Assembly (NCBI RefSeq): GCF_001625355.1
Contig: NZ_JSEE01000020.1
Coordinates: forward strand, 1-64,000
Length of the DNA: 64,000 bases
Reading direction: 5' to 3'
Origin: Marinomonas sp. TW1
Lineage (GTDB): Bacteria > Pseudomonadota > Gammaproteobacteria > Pseudomonadales > Marinomonadaceae
Below are positions 8,996 to 19,663 of this stretch, piece after piece (the first letter of the stretch is position 1; each line of letters starts with the position of its first letter). The notes under the pieces were generated by a model. That model did no database searches and had not been told where the DNA came from. It saw only the letters and a program-made list of their open reading frames with translations. A program made the position numbers and the translations under genes.

Positions 8996-9952
8996 ATGGA
9001 GCAGTTTGGTGTACTGACATTGGGCAGTCGATTAAAGCGTTTAAGTGATTACCTATTTGCGCAAGTGCAAGAGATCTATGGTTATTGTGAGATTCCTATT
9101 TCATCGACTTATTTTCCCATATTGCGTTTATTGCAAGTGGAAGGGGCGTTGTCTGTCACTGAGATGGCGGATCGCCTTCATTTAAGTCATCCTGCGGTAA
9201 GCAAACAGATCAGTAAAATGCTGGCTGAATCTTTATTGGAAAAGATTCAGGATCAGCATGATCAACGTCGAACTATGTTGACCTTGTCACCAGTCGGGAA
9301 ACAAGCGATGCATAAAGTCGAACCTATCTTGTTAGAGATGCAGCAGGTATTAGAGCGCATGTTGTCCTTTTCAAGCGACGATTTTATGACCGCGTTAGTG
9401 ACATTGGAACAGCAGGTATTGAGCGACAGTGTAGCGAAGAAGGTATTGGATCGATTGTCCGATATCAAATTGGTGGAATTGCAATCTAAAAGGCATCAGT
9501 TAGCTTTCTGTGATTTAAATATGCGTTGGCTACAGCGCTATTTTCCAGAGCAAATCAATCAGCATGATCTTGCTTTATTACAATCGCCTATGCAGTGGAT
9601 GGCTGAACATAACGGACGAATATGGTTGGCTGTGTGTGAGCGAGAGGGAGAAGAGTCTGTGTTAGGTTGTCTTGCTTTCAGACCACATTCAGGCAATGTT
9701 GGTGAGATTTTAAAACTTGCCGTTGCTGATCATTGTCAGGGCATGGGTATTGCTCAGCGCTTGCTAAGTCACTGTCTGCAAACCGCTCATGCACAAGGCA
9801 TTAAGGTCCTGTGTTTGGAAACGGCCAGTTGCTTGTTGGCGGCCAAGTCGTTGTATGAAAAAAATGGCTTTGTGGTAAAGCCTGTTCCCTTTACCTCTTT
9901 ATACGAAAGAGCGGATTTATATATGGAAAAAACACTGGGAGAGAACCGTTGA
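8996..9952 (+). CDS. MarR-type regulator fused to a GNAT acetyltransferase domain
   Basis: 318 residues. The N-terminal half is a winged-helix MarR module (ALSVTEMADRLHLSHPAVSKQISKM, wing DQHDQRRTMLTLS; motif given in part). The C-terminal half is a GNAT fold with KLAVADHCQGMGIAQRLL, the acetyl-CoA loop, and LETASCLLAAKSLYEKNGF. Such MarR-GNAT fusions are a known architecture. ATG 8996 follows GGGGAAG at good spacing; an in-frame TTG at 8975 is less likely. The stop overlaps azlC, so this gene probably regulates the azlCD exporter in the same operon. The substrate of the acetyltransferase is unknown. Confidence 0.85.
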   Translation: MEQFGVLTLGSRLKRLSDYLFAQVQEIYGYCEIPISSTYFPILRLLQVEGALSVTEMADRLHLSHPAVSKQISKMLAESLLEKIQDQHDQRRTMLTLSPVGKQAMHKVEPILLEMQQVLERMLSFSSDDFMTALVTLEQQVLSDSVAKKVLDRLSDIKLVELQSKRHQLAFCDLNMRWLQRYFPEQINQHDLALLQSPMQWMAEHNGRIWLAVCEREGEESVLGCLAFRPHSGNVGEILKLAVADHCQGMGIAQRLLSHCLQTAHAQGIKVLCLETASCLLAAKSLYEKNGFVVKPVPFTSLYERADLYMEKTLGENR

Positions 9953-10680
9953 ACACATTCGCATCCATCAAGACAGGTATTGTCGCGTCCATTCCTATGA
10001 TTGTTGGCGGTATACCTTTTGGGATTTTATTTGGTTCCTTGGCGTCAAGTTATGGTTTAAGTCCTTGGTTCGCCATTGCCATGTCTGCCATTGTGTTTGC
10101 TGGCTCTGCGCAGTTTGTCGCATTAGGGTTAATTGCGCTTAATGCGCCGATATGGGTGATTGTTTCTACTACTTTTATCGTCAACTTGCGCCACCTTTTG
10201 TATGCCGCCGACATGGTGAAATACGTTAAACATTTGCCTTTTTCGACTCGGCTAATAATGGGTTTTGGATTAATTGATGAAACGTACGCGGCCGTAAGAC
10301 CGCTTTATACGACAGGTGCCTTAAATGATAAAACAGGGCACAAGGCGTATCTTGGGTCGTTTATAGCCTTCTATGTTATGTGGAATATCACTACGGTATT
10401 GGGCGTATTGTCTGGTGAATTAATCCCTGGTATGAGTGAGTGGGGGCTAGAGTTTGCTATGGTGGCAACCTTTATCGGGATCATTACGCCTTACTTAAAA
10501 AATCAGCCTTTTTGGCTGTGTCTTTTCAGTGCAGGGGCATCTTCTATTTTATTAGTGGATTTGCCCAATAATTTAGGTCTATTGAGCTCAGCGGTCATAG
10601 GGGTGTTGGTTGGCTTTTTCGCCGAGCAGAAGAAAAAACGTCACGAGAATGTGACTCAGTTTGAGGGAGTAGACTCATGA
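9949..10680 (+). CDS. azlC: AzlC-type branched-chain amino acid exporter, large subunit
   Basis: Inner-membrane protein of 243 residues with several hydrophobic helices and the family motifs GGIPFGILFG, SAIVFAGSAQF and VNLRHLLYA. AzlC pairs with AzlD to export branched-chain amino acids or analogues. It starts at a TTG overlapping the TGA of the upstream regulator, with GGGAGAG six bases before; no nearby ATG is in a better place. Its own stop overlaps azlD, so three genes form a tight operon. Confidence 0.88.
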   Translation: MNTFASIKTGIVASIPMIVGGIPFGILFGSLASSYGLSPWFAIAMSAIVFAGSAQFVALGLIALNAPIWVIVSTTFIVNLRHLLYAADMVKYVKHLPFSTRLIMGFGLIDETYAAVRPLYTTGALNDKTGHKAYLGSFIAFYVMWNITTVLGVLSGELIPGMSEWGLEFAMVATFIGIITPYLKNQPFWLCLFSAGASSILLVDLPNNLGLLSSAVIGVLVGFFAEQKKKRHENVTQFEGVDS

Positions 10681-11000
10681 GCGTTTTGCAATCTGTCATG
10701 ATTATTTTGGGCATGTTTGTTGTGACTTTTGGTGTTCGCTTTGTGCTACTAGCTCGCGCACATAAGGTGACCATGCCGAGTTATGTCGAACAGGGGTTAA
10801 AATATGTGCCTGTGGCTGTGCTGACGGCCATTATTACTCCCATGGTATTAATGCCGAGTGGGGAAATGGATGTGTCGTTTGACAACCCTTGGTTACTTGG
10901 GGCTTTGGCGGCATTTTTAGTGGGTATTTTTCGACAGCAACAGTTGTTGACCATCGTTACTGGGGTTTTGGTGTTTTTTGTCGCTCGATATGCTTTGTGA
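10677..11000 (+). CDS. azlD: AzlD-type exporter small subunit
   Basis: 107 residues, three to four hydrophobic helices, with the family phrase VTFGVRFVLLA near residue 20 and KYVPVAVLTAI near residue 42. The ATG overlaps the azlC stop (ATGA). Partner of AzlC; the length is usual for AzlD. Confidence 0.85.
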   Translation: MSVLQSVMIILGMFVVTFGVRFVLLARAHKVTMPSYVEQGLKYVPVAVLTAIITPMVLMPSGEMDVSFDNPWLLGALAAFLVGIFRQQQLLTIVTGVLVFFVARYAL

Positions 11001-11129
11001 GCGCAGAAATCAGCATGACACAAAAAGAAATTTGCTGAGCCATCTCCCATACAAACTTAAATACTATATACTTGCACGTTGAAAAATTTTTCTCAGTTAG
11101 ACGAATATTTATCGGGACTTACATCAAAC

Positions 11130-12803
11130 ATGTCAGAAACGTCAAAACCAGGTAATTTTATTACCCAAATCATTGATAAAGATAATGAAACAGGCAAGCA
11201 CGGCGGCAAAGTGCTGACTCGTTTTCCACCTGAACCAAATGGCTACCTTCACATAGGGCATGCAAAGTCCATTTGCTTGAATTTTGGTTTGGCCCAGCGT
11301 TACCAAGGTCAGTGTAACTTGCGTTTTGACGATACGAACCCTGAAAAGGAAAGTGTTGAGTATATTGAGTCTATAAAGCGTGATGTCGAATGGCTTGGTT
11401 ATGAGTGGCAGGGCGAGCCTAAGTTTGCCTCTAATTATTTTGGTCAGCTTTACGATTTTGCTGTACAGCTAATCAAAGCCGGTAAAGCATATGTTTGCGA
11501 GTTAAATGCTGAGCAAATGCGTGAATATCGCGGTACGTTGAAAGCGCCGGGCAAAAACAGTCCATATCGTGACCGTTCTGTTGAAGAGAATTTGGCGATT
11601 TTTGACGACATGAAAAACGGCAAATACGCTGATGGAGAAGTGGTACTGCGCGCGAAGATTGATATGGCGAGCCCCAATATCAATTTACGTGACCCTATTA
11701 TTTATCGCGTTCGCCATGTTCATCACCATCAAACCGGTGATCAATGGTGTGTCTATCCAATGTATGACTTTACCCATTGTTTGTCAGATGCGATTGAAGG
11801 CGTTACTCACTCTGTTTGTACTTTGGAGTTTCAGGATCACCGCCCACTGTATGATTGGGTATTGGAAACCTTGGGTACCGTTCATCCGCAGCAAATAGAA
11901 TTTGCGCGTTTAAACCTGAATTACACGGTGACCAGCAAGCGTAAACTAAAACAACTGGTAGATGAACAGCATGTTTCTGGTTGGGATGATCCTCGTATGC
12001 CGACTATTTCGGGCTTACGTCGTCGTGGTTACACTTCCTTGTCTATCCGAAATTTTTGTGAACGCATTGGCGTGACCAAATCGGACAGTGTGGTGGATGT
12101 TGGTATGCTGGAGCATGCGATCCGTGAAGATCTTGATGCAAACGCTAATCGTGCAATGGCGGTTCTTAATCCTATCAAGGTGGTATTAACTAATTACCCT
12201 GAAGACAAAGAAGAGATCTTCACGGTGAGTAATCACCCAAAAAATGAAGAGGCAGGTCAGCGCCAAGTGCCATTTAGTCGTGAGCTGTATATTGATGCCG
12301 CTGACTTTGCTGAAGTGCCACCTCGCAAGTGGAAACGACTCACATTGGAAGGCGCTGTTCGTCTTCGTGGTGGTTACGTGATTACTTGTGATGAAGCGAT
12401 TAAAAACGAAGCTGGCGAGGTGGTTGAGCTACGTTGTCGTTATGATGAAAATACGCTCGGCGTGAATCCAGAGGGCTATAAACCGAAAGGGGTTATTCAT
12501 TGGGTGAGTGCGAAGCATGCTGTTGATGCGAGTGTGAATCTTTATGATCGTTTGTTTGATAACGAAGCGCCAGATGCAAATTACGAAGATAAGACTTTCT
12601 TAGACTTTATCAACCCAGAATCTCTCACTGTATTAAGCGGTGCGAAAGTAGAACCTTCTTTGTTAGAGTCAGAGAAAGGGCAGGGTTTCCAGTTTGAACG
12701 TGAAGGTTATTTCTGCCGTGATTTAAAAGAAGACGGTTTGGTGTTCAATCGCACGGTGACCTTGCGTGATTCGTGGGCGAAAATTGAAGCAAAAGGAAAA
12801 TAA
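11130..12803 (+). CDS. glnS: Glutaminyl-tRNA synthetase
   Basis: Class I synthetase charging tRNA-Gln. [15 protein letters not shown] carries the HIGH motif (41-44), and VTSKRKL is the KMSKS-equivalent. ATG 11130 gives 557 residues and aligns with the E. coli start (MSE...NFI.QIID). An upstream in-frame TTG at 11079 would add 17 codons with no family support. The ribosome site is weak (GGGA about 14 bases upstream). The stop overlaps the cysS ATG. Confidence 0.96.
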   Translation: MSETSKPGNFITQIIDKDNETGKHGGKVLTRFPPEPNGYLHIGHAKSICLNFGLAQRYQGQCNLRFDDTNPEKESVEYIESIKRDVEWLGYEWQGEPKFASNYFGQLYDFAVQLIKAGKAYVCELNAEQMREYRGTLKAPGKNSPYRDRSVEENLAIFDDMKNGKYADGEVVLRAKIDMASPNINLRDPIIYRVRHVHHHQTGDQWCVYPMYDFTHCLSDAIEGVTHSVCTLEFQDHRPLYDWVLETLGTVHPQQIEFARLNLNYTVTSKRKLKQLVDEQHVSGWDDPRMPTISGLRRRGYTSLSIRNFCERIGVTKSDSVVDVGMLEHAIREDLDANANRAMAVLNPIKVVLTNYPEDKEEIFTVSNHPKNEEAGQRQVPFSRELYIDAADFAEVPPRKWKRLTLEGAVRLRGGYVITCDEAIKNEAGEVVELRCRYDENTLGVNPEGYKPKGVIHWVSAKHAVDASVNLYDRLFDNEAPDANYEDKTFLDFINPESLTVLSGAKVEPSLLESEKGQGFQFEREGYFCRDLKEDGLVFNRTVTLRDSWAKIEAKGK

Positions 12804-14191
12804 TGGCGATGTTGAAGATTTACAACACCCTAAGTGGGAAGAAAGAAATTTTCAAACCAATTGAAGAAGGCAAAGTGGGAATGTACGTGTGTGGTAACAC
12901 AGTATATGACTTTTGCCATATTGGTCATGCTCGTGCCATGATTTCTTTTGATGTGATTTCACGTTTCATTCGTCATCTCGGTTACGAATTGAATTATGTC
13001 CGAAATATCACGGATGTAGATGACAAGATCATTAAGCGTGCAGAAGAGAATAACGAAAGCACCCAGGCTCTAACAGAGCGTATGATTGCCGCTCAGCGTG
13101 AAGACGAATTACGTTTAGGTAATAAAATGCCTGATCGTGAGCCGAAAGCGACAGAGTTCATGCAAGAAATCATTGATATGGTGCAAATCCTAATTGATAA
13201 AGGGTTTGCGTATCAAGGTTCGTCTGGTGATGTGTATTATCGCGCTACTGCCTTTAAAGAGTATGGCAAGCTTAATAATCGCAAGCTGGAAGACATGCTG
13301 GCGGGTGCTCGCATTGATGTGGAAACGGCGAAAGAGCATCCTGCTGATTTTGTTTTGTGGAAACAGGCAAAAGTCGGTGAGGTGGCTTGGCAGTCGCCTT
13401 GGGGGTTAGGTCGCCCAGGTTGGCACATTGAGTGTTCAGCGATGTCAACTAATTGCCTAGGCAGTCATTTTGATATTCATGGCGGTGGCCCTGACCTTAA
13501 GTTTCCGCATCATGAAAACGAAATTGCGCAGTCTGAAGCGGCGACGGGCAAAGAGTATGTGAATTATTGGATGCACTGTGGCGCCGTTCGCGTTAATAAT
13601 GAAAAAATGTCTAAATCATTGGGCAATTTTTTCACAGTGCGCGACGTATTGGAAAAGTACAATGCTGAAGTGATTCGTTACTTGATGGTGTCTAGTCAAT
13701 ATCGCAGCCCGATTGATTATTCAGACCAAAGCTTGAATGAAGCGAAGGTTGGCTTGGAGCGTTTGTATACGGCTTTGCGTCAACAATCTGTTGCTGAGTC
13801 TTACCAAGCGACAGCGTACACACAGCGTTTCGAAGAGGCCATGAGTGATGATTTCAATACGCCTGTTGCTGTGTCTGTGTTGTTTGAGTTGGTCCGTGAG
13901 TTAAATAAAGCGAAAACAGATGCACCAGCTAAAGCGGAAACCTTAGCAGCGGAGCTAAAAGATTTGGCGGCGTTGCTGGGTCTTCTTAATCAAGAGCCAG
14001 AGTTCTTTTTGCAGAACAGTACGCTAAGTGATGGTTTAGATGAGAAAGCAATTCAAGTATTAATTGATGAGCGAACTCAAGCGCGTAAGGATAAAAACTT
14101 TGCTCGCAGTGATGAAATTCGTGATGAGTTGGCGGCTCAAGGAATTGAGCTTTTAGACAGTCGCGAAGGTACTACCTGGACAAGAAACTGA
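12803..14191 (+). CDS. cysS: Cysteinyl-tRNA synthetase
   Basis: Class I synthetase charging tRNA-Cys. 462 residues, with zinc ligand Cys30, HIGH at 39-42, WHIECSAMS and KMSKSLGNF all present. The ATG at 12803 overlaps the glnS stop and follows AAGGA at five bases; a second Met two codons later would align exactly with E. coli. The glnS-cysS pairing is shared with related gammaproteobacteria. A hairpin terminator follows. Confidence 0.96.
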   Translation: MAMLKIYNTLSGKKEIFKPIEEGKVGMYVCGNTVYDFCHIGHARAMISFDVISRFIRHLGYELNYVRNITDVDDKIIKRAEENNESTQALTERMIAAQREDELRLGNKMPDREPKATEFMQEIIDMVQILIDKGFAYQGSSGDVYYRATAFKEYGKLNNRKLEDMLAGARIDVETAKEHPADFVLWKQAKVGEVAWQSPWGLGRPGWHIECSAMSTNCLGSHFDIHGGGPDLKFPHHENEIAQSEAATGKEYVNYWMHCGAVRVNNEKMSKSLGNFFTVRDVLEKYNAEVIRYLMVSSQYRSPIDYSDQSLNEAKVGLERLYTALRQQSVAESYQATAYTQRFEEAMSDDFNTPVAVSVLFELVRELNKAKTDAPAKAETLAAELKDLAALLGLLNQEPEFFLQNSTLSDGLDEKAIQVLIDERTQARKDKNFARSDEIRDELAAQGIELLDSREGTTWTRN

Positions 14192-14219
14192 TTCATTGTC
14201 TGTGATAGTGTGGAATTGA

Positions 14220-14250
14220 GAAAGGCGATGGATGCATCGCCTTTCTTGTT
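14220..14250 (+). terminator. Terminator after cysS
   Basis: An 11-base perfect stem (GAAAGGCGATG with CATCGCCTTTC) closes a GATG loop and is followed by TTGTT. The T-tract is short. It also lies just beyond the stop of the converging stress-protein gene. Confidence 0.7.
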
Positions 14251-14265
14251 CTGGTTGCAAGCAGC

Positions 14266-14697
14266 TTAGTCTTTGACGACTTTTACCGCGAGCACATCAC
14301 AAGGTGCGCCATGAAGGACACCATTTGCCGTAGAGCCAAGTAAAAGGGCTAATCCGTGACGGCAATGGCTGCCAACGACGATCAAGTCAACTTGCTTCTC
14401 TTCTGCGATGCGGTGAATTTCACTTTCGATGCCACCTTGAGTGATACAGCATTCATCAACGGGTACATCTATTTGATCTTCAAGGATAGCAATGCGTTCT
14501 TTTGCTGTGTCTTGAAGTTGTGCTTGGATGTCAGTGATATCAATAGGGACATCACCACCATAAGCGTAGTTGAGTGACTCAATAACATGCAGGACGGTTA
14601 ACTTGGCGCCAGTTGCTTTGCATAAACCAACTGCTTTATTGGCCACCTTGATACTTTCATCCGTTAGATCAACAGCGAGTAGAATTCTGTTATACAT
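14266..14697 (-). CDS. Universal stress protein, UspA family
   Basis: 143 residues, single Usp domain. It starts with MYNRILLAVDLTDES and carries the ATP-binding pattern GSHCRHGLALLLGSTANG, matching G-2x-G-9x-G(S/T), so it belongs to the ATP-binding subgroup. A GGAGGTATTC ribosome site precedes the ATG. It is transcribed towards cysS and divergent from the next gene. The role is general stress tolerance; the exact trigger is unknown. Confidence 0.88.
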   Translation of the reverse strand: MYNRILLAVDLTDESIKVANKAVGLCKATGAKLTVLHVIESLNYAYGGDVPIDITDIQAQLQDTAKERIAILEDQIDVPVDECCITQGGIESEIHRIAEEKQVDLIVVGSHCRHGLALLLGSTANGVLHGAPCDVLAVKVVKD

Positions 14698-14760
14698 CTA
14701 GAATACCTCCAGAGTTGGCTTGATATATTTATTGTAGTTTAAAATCAAAGAGACACGAAT

Positions 14761-15243
14761 ATGACTGCTCTTATTGTTATTTGTATTGTTCTATCTTTAA
14801 TGGGATCTGCGTTGTGGATCATGCCACCCAAAAAAGAGCGTCAGCGTATGGCTCTGCGTATGCAGGCGCGACAGCTAAATCTCACTGTCCAGCTTACATC
14901 AATTGACCTTCCTGACAAGTGGGATAAGTCAATGATACGTAAAAAAGTGGTTAGTTATTCTTTATATCGTGCCAAGCCATTGACCTCGCTCAGTCATCCG
15001 GTGTGGATTTTGCCTTATGAAGTGTGGAAATTTGATTCAGTTTCGCCAATGTGGTGGGTCAGTCAGTTAATCACTCTGAGTGAGCGCGATAAGGCTATTT
15101 TGGCTGAGTTTGAAGGCCGACTTGAAGGCATTAAGGTACAAGCCGCCAGCATCGATTTTTATTGGCAGGAGCAGGGGGATGAAGCGAGTGTCGAGGCGAT
15201 TGCTGAGGTGCTAAAAAGTTTGAGTGTGTGGCGGCCAGTATAA
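14761..15243 (+). CDS. Unknown protein with N-terminal membrane anchor
   Basis: 160 residues. Residues 3-21 are a single hydrophobic helix (ALIVICIVLSLMGSALWIM), followed by a basic stretch (PPKKERQRMALRMQAR) and then a soluble domain with many Trp residues. This is an inner-membrane-anchored, cytoplasm-facing layout. AGAGA precedes the ATG. I do not recognise the family. It converges on the next unknown gene, also membrane anchored. Confidence 0.65.
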   Translation: MTALIVICIVLSLMGSALWIMPPKKERQRMALRMQARQLNLTVQLTSIDLPDKWDKSMIRKKVVSYSLYRAKPLTSLSHPVWILPYEVWKFDSVSPMWWVSQLITLSERDKAILAEFEGRLEGIKVQAASIDFYWQEQGDEASVEAIAEVLKSLSVWRPV

Positions 15244-15289
15244 GTCATTTCGGGTGTGTTTTAAGGTGTTGGCGAATGAGCTTATTGGG

Positions 15290-16054
15290 CTATTTAGGCT
15301 TCAATGGTGCATCTGGAGACTCGACACTTTGCATCAGTTTGGCCAGTACCTCTTCAGGGTTTTCACTGTCTTTCATGGCTTCAATTTGTGGTGATAAAAT
15401 TTCTTTCATACGGTCTGTAACAAAGTTCTTTAAGGTGTTTTTCTCTGGTCTTTCAATGGCGTCAGACTTAAGGTGTGACAAGATAACACCATAGAGTGTT
15501 TGTGCGACACGATTATCACCGCTATCAAAGTTTTTGTTGGCTTGGACGATTTGACGATTAAGTTGGATCCATAAATTCAACCAGCGCAAATAATCATAAC
15601 AGGCTTGATAGTGTGCGTTACTAATACGACCTTTACGACGTAAAAAAAGTAACATTTTGGCCAATTTGGTGAGCCTTTCTTTATAATTGCTTTTTTCTTG
15701 AAAGCTAAACAGTTCTGGTTCTGGGCTAAATTCAATGGGATCGGTGTTGCGACCTTCTTCAGCGGTGGCGATGCGAATTTCAATTTTTTCTGGATCTTCA
15801 GAATATTGCAGAAGCTCTCGAAGTGTGTCTAGATAGAAGTCGTATAGAACATCTGAGGCAATGGTGTCAGTATTGATGTCCTTTAAGCCACGGATATGTT
15901 GTTCAACACGGTCTGCGCGATTAGACAATTGAAGTTGCTTAACTCGACGCTCAGTAATCTCTTTTTCTTTTTGATGGGCGCGTGATCCAATGATGACTGA
16001 TAACAGTACTATGATAATTAAAAACGCGATGGTTAAAATTTGCAGCGTAGCCAT
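15290..16054 (-). CDS. Unknown protein: membrane anchor plus helical, coiled-coil-like body
   Basis: 254 residues. An N-terminal helix (about 5-23, ILTIAFLIIIVLLSVIIG) is followed by a charged segment of coiled-coil character (about 27-60) and a largely helical soluble region. The C-terminus is acidic and proline-containing. No catalytic motif is seen. It is divergent from topA. The family is not recognised; it may be a membrane-tethered scaffold, but that is only inference from layout. Confidence 0.65.
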   Translation of the reverse strand: MATLQILTIAFLIIIVLLSVIIGSRAHQKEKEITERRVKQLQLSNRADRVEQHIRGLKDINTDTIASDVLYDFYLDTLRELLQYSEDPEKIEIRIATAEEGRNTDPIEFSPEPELFSFQEKSNYKERLTKLAKMLLFLRRKGRISNAHYQACYDYLRWLNLWIQLNRQIVQANKNFDSGDNRVAQTLYGVILSHLKSDAIERPEKNTLKNFVTDRMKEILSPQIEAMKDSENPEEVLAKLMQSVESPDAPLKPK

Positions 16055-16140
16055 GATTGTCCTTTAGCAATGAATTCAGTATGTTAAATAAGAAATACCA
16101 AGTTCAGCAAGAATTATTATTGAAACAATACAGGGATCGC

Positions 16141-16169
16141 TTGTCATATAAAAGGTGTTTGCTTAATAT
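16141..16169 (+). promoter_or_regulatory. Candidate topA promoter
   Basis: TTGTCA at 16141-16146 and TAATAT at 16164-16169 are 17 bases apart, about 70 bases before the topA ATG. The match is moderate. Confidence 0.4.
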
Positions 16170-16242
16170 CAGCGCCCCGAGAGATTAAACTTCGTGCAAT
16201 TAGTATTTGCAGATCGACTTTATAAAAGGCTTACACAGTTCA

Positions 16243-18870
16243 ATGGGAAAATCACTGGTAATCGTGGAATCGCCAGCCAAGGCGAAAACTATTAATAAAT
16301 ACTTAGGCAATGACTTTGTTGTTAAGTCGAGTGTTGGTCATATTCGTGACCTTCCATCGGGTAAAACCGCGACGTCGACGCCTCAGGAGCGAGCAAAGCA
16401 AGCGGCTTTGACGCGTAAGATGAGTCCTGAGGAAAAGCTTGAGTATAAAAGCCGTAAGTCTCGTAAGCAGTTGATTGCGCGTATGGGTGTGGACCCTGAA
16501 AACAATTGGCAGGCTAATTATGAGGTTCTACCGGGCAAAGAGAAAGTCGTTGATGAACTTAAGCGATTAGCCAAAAATGCTGACACCATCTATCTCGCGA
16601 CCGATTTGGATAGAGAAGGGGAAGCGATAGCGTGGCACTTGCGCGAAGCCATTGGCGGTGATGACAGCCGTTATAAGCGTGTGGTGTTTAACGAAATTAC
16701 CAAAAAAGCCATTCAATCCGCTTTTGAAACGCCATCTGAACTGGATTTAAATCGTGTCAATGCTCAACAGGCGCGTCGTTTTCTTGATCGCGTAGTGGGC
16801 TTCATGGTATCGCCTTTGTTGTGGGCGAAAGTAGCGCGAGGTTTGTCTGCTGGGCGAGTTCAATCAGTAGCAGTGCGTTTGATTGTTGAGCGTGAAAAAG
16901 AGATTCGTGCGTTTGTTCCCGAAGAGTTCTGGGAGTTGGACGCGATGTTGTCAACCGCTAGTGACACCATTAAATTTGAGGCGGCAAAATATCAGGGTAA
17001 AGAATACCGACCAGTCAATCAGCAGCAGTCGGATGAACATGTGGCTCGCTTACAGGTGGCTAAATACCTTGTTCAAAGTCGTGAAGACAAACCGACTAAG
17101 AGTAAGCCTTCTGCGCCTTTTATTACCTCAACCTTGCAACAGGCAGCCAGTACACGCTTAGGTTATGGTGTTAAGAAGACCATGATGTTGGCTCAGCGTT
17201 TGTACGAAGCGGGTTACATCACCTATATGCGTACCGATTCGACTAACTTGAGTGCGGAAGCGGTAGAGTCTTTACGTCAATATATTCTCAGTTCATTCGG
17301 TGAGACCTATTTGCCAGCTGATCCCATTCGATACTCAAGCAAAGAAGGTGCGCAAGAGGCTCACGAAGCCATCCGTCCCTCTGATGTGAATGTGCGAGTG
17401 GATGATTTGTTAGGCATGGAAAAGGATGCTCATCGTCTTTATGACTTGATTCGTAGCCAGTTTATGGCCTGCCAAATGACCCCCGCTGAATACACTTCTA
17501 CCACCATTACGGTTGCGGCAGATGAGTATGAGTTTAAAGCGAAAGGTCGTATTTTACGTTTTGATGGTTACACCAGGGCCATGCAAACGGTTGTCAAGAA
17601 AGGGGAAGATAACATCTTGCCTGATGTTGCTCAGGGTGAGTTTTTAGAGCTTAAAGAGCTATTGCCTGAACAACATTTTACTAAGCCTGTGGCTCGATTT
17701 AGTGAAGCCAGCTTAGTCAAAGAGTTGGAAAAACGTGGTATTGGTCGACCTTCTACTTATGCATCGATTATTTCCACCATTCAAGACCGTGGTTATGTTC
17801 GAGTTGAAAATCGCCGTTTTTATGCAGAAAAAATGGGCGATATTGTGACTGACCGTTTGGTTGGTAGCTTTTCATCTTTGATGGACTTTAGTTTTACCGC
17901 GCAAATGGAAGAGCGATTGGATGAGATTGCGGAAGGTGATAAAGATTGGATTCAGACCTTGAATGCTTTCTATCGTGATTTCAGTAATGTGCTGGCAAAA
18001 GCGGAATCACCGGATGACGGCATGATGCCAAATGAGCCGACACCGACCGATGTTGAATGCCCAACCTGTGGCCGACCGATGCAGATTCGTACGGCCAGTA
18101 CAGGGGTCTTCATGTCTTGCTCTGGTTATGCTTTGCCGCCGAAAGAACGTTGTAAGGCCACTATTAATCTTATTCGTGGTGATGAAGCCGTTGCTGTTGA
18201 CGACGAAGAAGGTGAGTCTAAAGCACTGATCAATAAACATCGTTGTAAGATCTGTGGCTCAGCCATGGACAGTTACTTGATGGATGAGCACCGCAAATTA
18301 CACGTATGTGGTAATAATCCTTCTTGCCCAGGCTATGAAGTAGAGGCTGGGAGTTTCAAAATCAAAGGCTATGATGGGCCAGTTATCGAATGTGATAAAT
18401 GTTCATCTGAGATGCAGCTTAAAACAGGACGATTTGGTAAGTATTTCGGCTGTACCAATGAAGAGTGTAAGAATACTCGTAAACTGCTGAAAAGTGGTGA
18501 GGTGGCACCGCCGAAAATGGACCCTGTGCCAATGCCTGATTTGGCTTGCCAGAAAGTGGAAGATCATTACGTGTTGCGTGATGGCGCGACGGGCTTGTTC
18601 TTAGCCGCTAGTCAATTTCCTCGTAAGCGCGAAACACGTGCGCCATACGTGAAGGAGTTGTTGCCCTACATGGATCAAATTGATCCTAAGTATCACTTTT
18701 TTGCAGATGCGCCAGTGGCGGACTCTGAAGGGCGTCCTACATTGATTCGTTATAGTCGTAAAACGAAAGAACAATACATTATGACGGAAAATGAAGGCAA
18801 ACCAACGGGATGGAAGGCTTTTTACGATGGCGGAAAATGGCTCATCGAAGAAGGTAAAAAGAAAAAATGA
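16243..18870 (+). CDS. topA: DNA topoisomerase I
   Basis: Type IA topoisomerase that relaxes negative supercoils. 875 residues. The TOPRIM domain has [12 protein letters not shown] and [14 protein letters not shown]; the active-site tyrosine is Tyr328 in ITYMRTDST. The C-terminus carries three zinc-finger-like repeats beginning [15 protein letters not shown] and CDKCSSEM. The ATG at 16243 fits the family start ([13 protein letters not shown]); the frame is open 12 codons upstream from a TTG. It overlaps the next gene by four bases. Confidence 0.97.
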   Translation: MGKSLVIVESPAKAKTINKYLGNDFVVKSSVGHIRDLPSGKTATSTPQERAKQAALTRKMSPEEKLEYKSRKSRKQLIARMGVDPENNWQANYEVLPGKEKVVDELKRLAKNADTIYLATDLDREGEAIAWHLREAIGGDDSRYKRVVFNEITKKAIQSAFETPSELDLNRVNAQQARRFLDRVVGFMVSPLLWAKVARGLSAGRVQSVAVRLIVEREKEIRAFVPEEFWELDAMLSTASDTIKFEAAKYQGKEYRPVNQQQSDEHVARLQVAKYLVQSREDKPTKSKPSAPFITSTLQQAASTRLGYGVKKTMMLAQRLYEAGYITYMRTDSTNLSAEAVESLRQYILSSFGETYLPADPIRYSSKEGAQEAHEAIRPSDVNVRVDDLLGMEKDAHRLYDLIRSQFMACQMTPAEYTSTTITVAADEYEFKAKGRILRFDGYTRAMQTVVKKGEDNILPDVAQGEFLELKELLPEQHFTKPVARFSEASLVKELEKRGIGRPSTYASIISTIQDRGYVRVENRRFYAEKMGDIVTDRLVGSFSSLMDFSFTAQMEERLDEIAEGDKDWIQTLNAFYRDFSNVLAKAESPDDGMMPNEPTPTDVECPTCGRPMQIRTASTGVFMSCSGYALPPKERCKATINLIRGDEAVAVDDEEGESKALINKHRCKICGSAMDSYLMDEHRKLHVCGNNPSCPGYEVEAGSFKIKGYDGPVIECDKCSSEMQLKTGRFGKYFGCTNEECKNTRKLLKSGEVAPPKMDPVPMPDLACQKVEDHYVLRDGATGLFLAASQFPRKRETRAPYVKELLPYMDQIDPKYHFFADAPVADSEGRPTLIRYSRKTKEQYIMTENEGKPTGWKAFYDGGKWLIEEGKKKK

Positions 18871-19334
18871 TCAGCGTGAGTTACGCCAGTGCGACCAATC
18901 AAAGGCTTGATGCGGCAAAGCGGCTGCTTGCACTTGCTCAATCTAGCGAAGAGACTTGGTTGGTTAGCAGTCTTGAAGGTTCGGCTTTGTTTCAGTTGCG
19001 AAGCGCCTTTAATGGTTTGTTGCAAGAAGTGGCACAATCTTATGCTTTGTCTGATTGTTTGGATGTGATTGCCTTGGCGTCTGAAGCAGAAGCCAAGCAA
19101 TCTATTATCCCTGTGCTGTCAGAGCTGAAGGATTTAATGGCTCAGCCAAGGTCTTGGTGTTGCCTGCTTTTGAAAGCTTATCAGCAACAACTGGAGTGTC
19201 ATTTGGTTCAATCATCTTTTGACCGAGCGGATCTTATTGGTTCTGGTGGGGATGATGGGGCTGCGATGCAATTGTATTTGGCCAAGCTAACTGACTTGGT
19301 GTTACGTTTTAGAGAAGAGTCATCTGAGTATTAA
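18867..19334 (+). CDS. DUF6586-like protein
   Basis: 155 residues, largely helical, starting at an ATG that overlaps the topA stop (ATGA). In Pseudomonas a small gene of this kind follows topA, and the N-terminal pattern ([24 protein letters not shown]) resembles what I recall of DUF6586. No catalytic residues are apparent. The coupling to topA and the order towards lexA are conserved, but no function is known to me. Confidence 0.7.
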   Translation: MISVSYASATNQRLDAAKRLLALAQSSEETWLVSSLEGSALFQLRSAFNGLLQEVAQSYALSDCLDVIALASEAEAKQSIIPVLSELKDLMAQPRSWCCLLLKAYQQQLECHLVQSSFDRADLIGSGGDDGAAMQLYLAKLTDLVLRFREESSEY

Positions 19335-19335
19335 T

Positions 19336-19599
19336 ATGAAAGAGTCATACCTTGAAATTGTTGAGCTGGAAAACGGCGATATTGTATTGCGCCCAGCCAG
19401 TGACAGTGGCGAGGAAACTGAGCCGTTAGCGACCCTGAAAATATCAGACACAACACGTTCCTATCTACAGGATCGTTACTTTGAATTGGCAAAATGCATG
19501 TTTCATGCAGGCATTGATTTTGTGTATTCGGATGAGTCTTTGGCTGACGATGGGTTGGATTATATGGACGATGATTTCCGTCCAAAAATTCTTCATTAA
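19336..19599 (+). CDS. Small acidic protein of unknown function
   Basis: 87 residues, strongly acidic (an ESLADDGLDYMDDDF run near the end). It starts one base after the preceding stop and ends before a good terminator, so it closes a topA-DUF6586 operon. The position corresponds to a small conserved gene seen between topA and lexA in relatives. No domain is recognised. Confidence 0.7.
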   Translation: MKESYLEIVELENGDIVLRPASDSGEETEPLATLKISDTTRSYLQDRYFELAKCMFHAGIDFVYSDESLADDGLDYMDDDFRPKILH

Positions 19600-19620
19600 A
19601 GATTCACAAGAAGTGTTTTT

Positions 19621-19651
19621 TTTTAAAAGGTGGCTTAGGCCACCTTTTTTG
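19621..19651. terminator. Bidirectional terminator between the topA operon and lexA
   Basis: AAAAGGTGGC pairs with GCCACCTTTT around a short loop, with a T-run to the right and an A-run to the left, so it can stop transcription from both sides. Confidence 0.88.
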
Positions 19652-19663
19652 GATTGGTATTAT

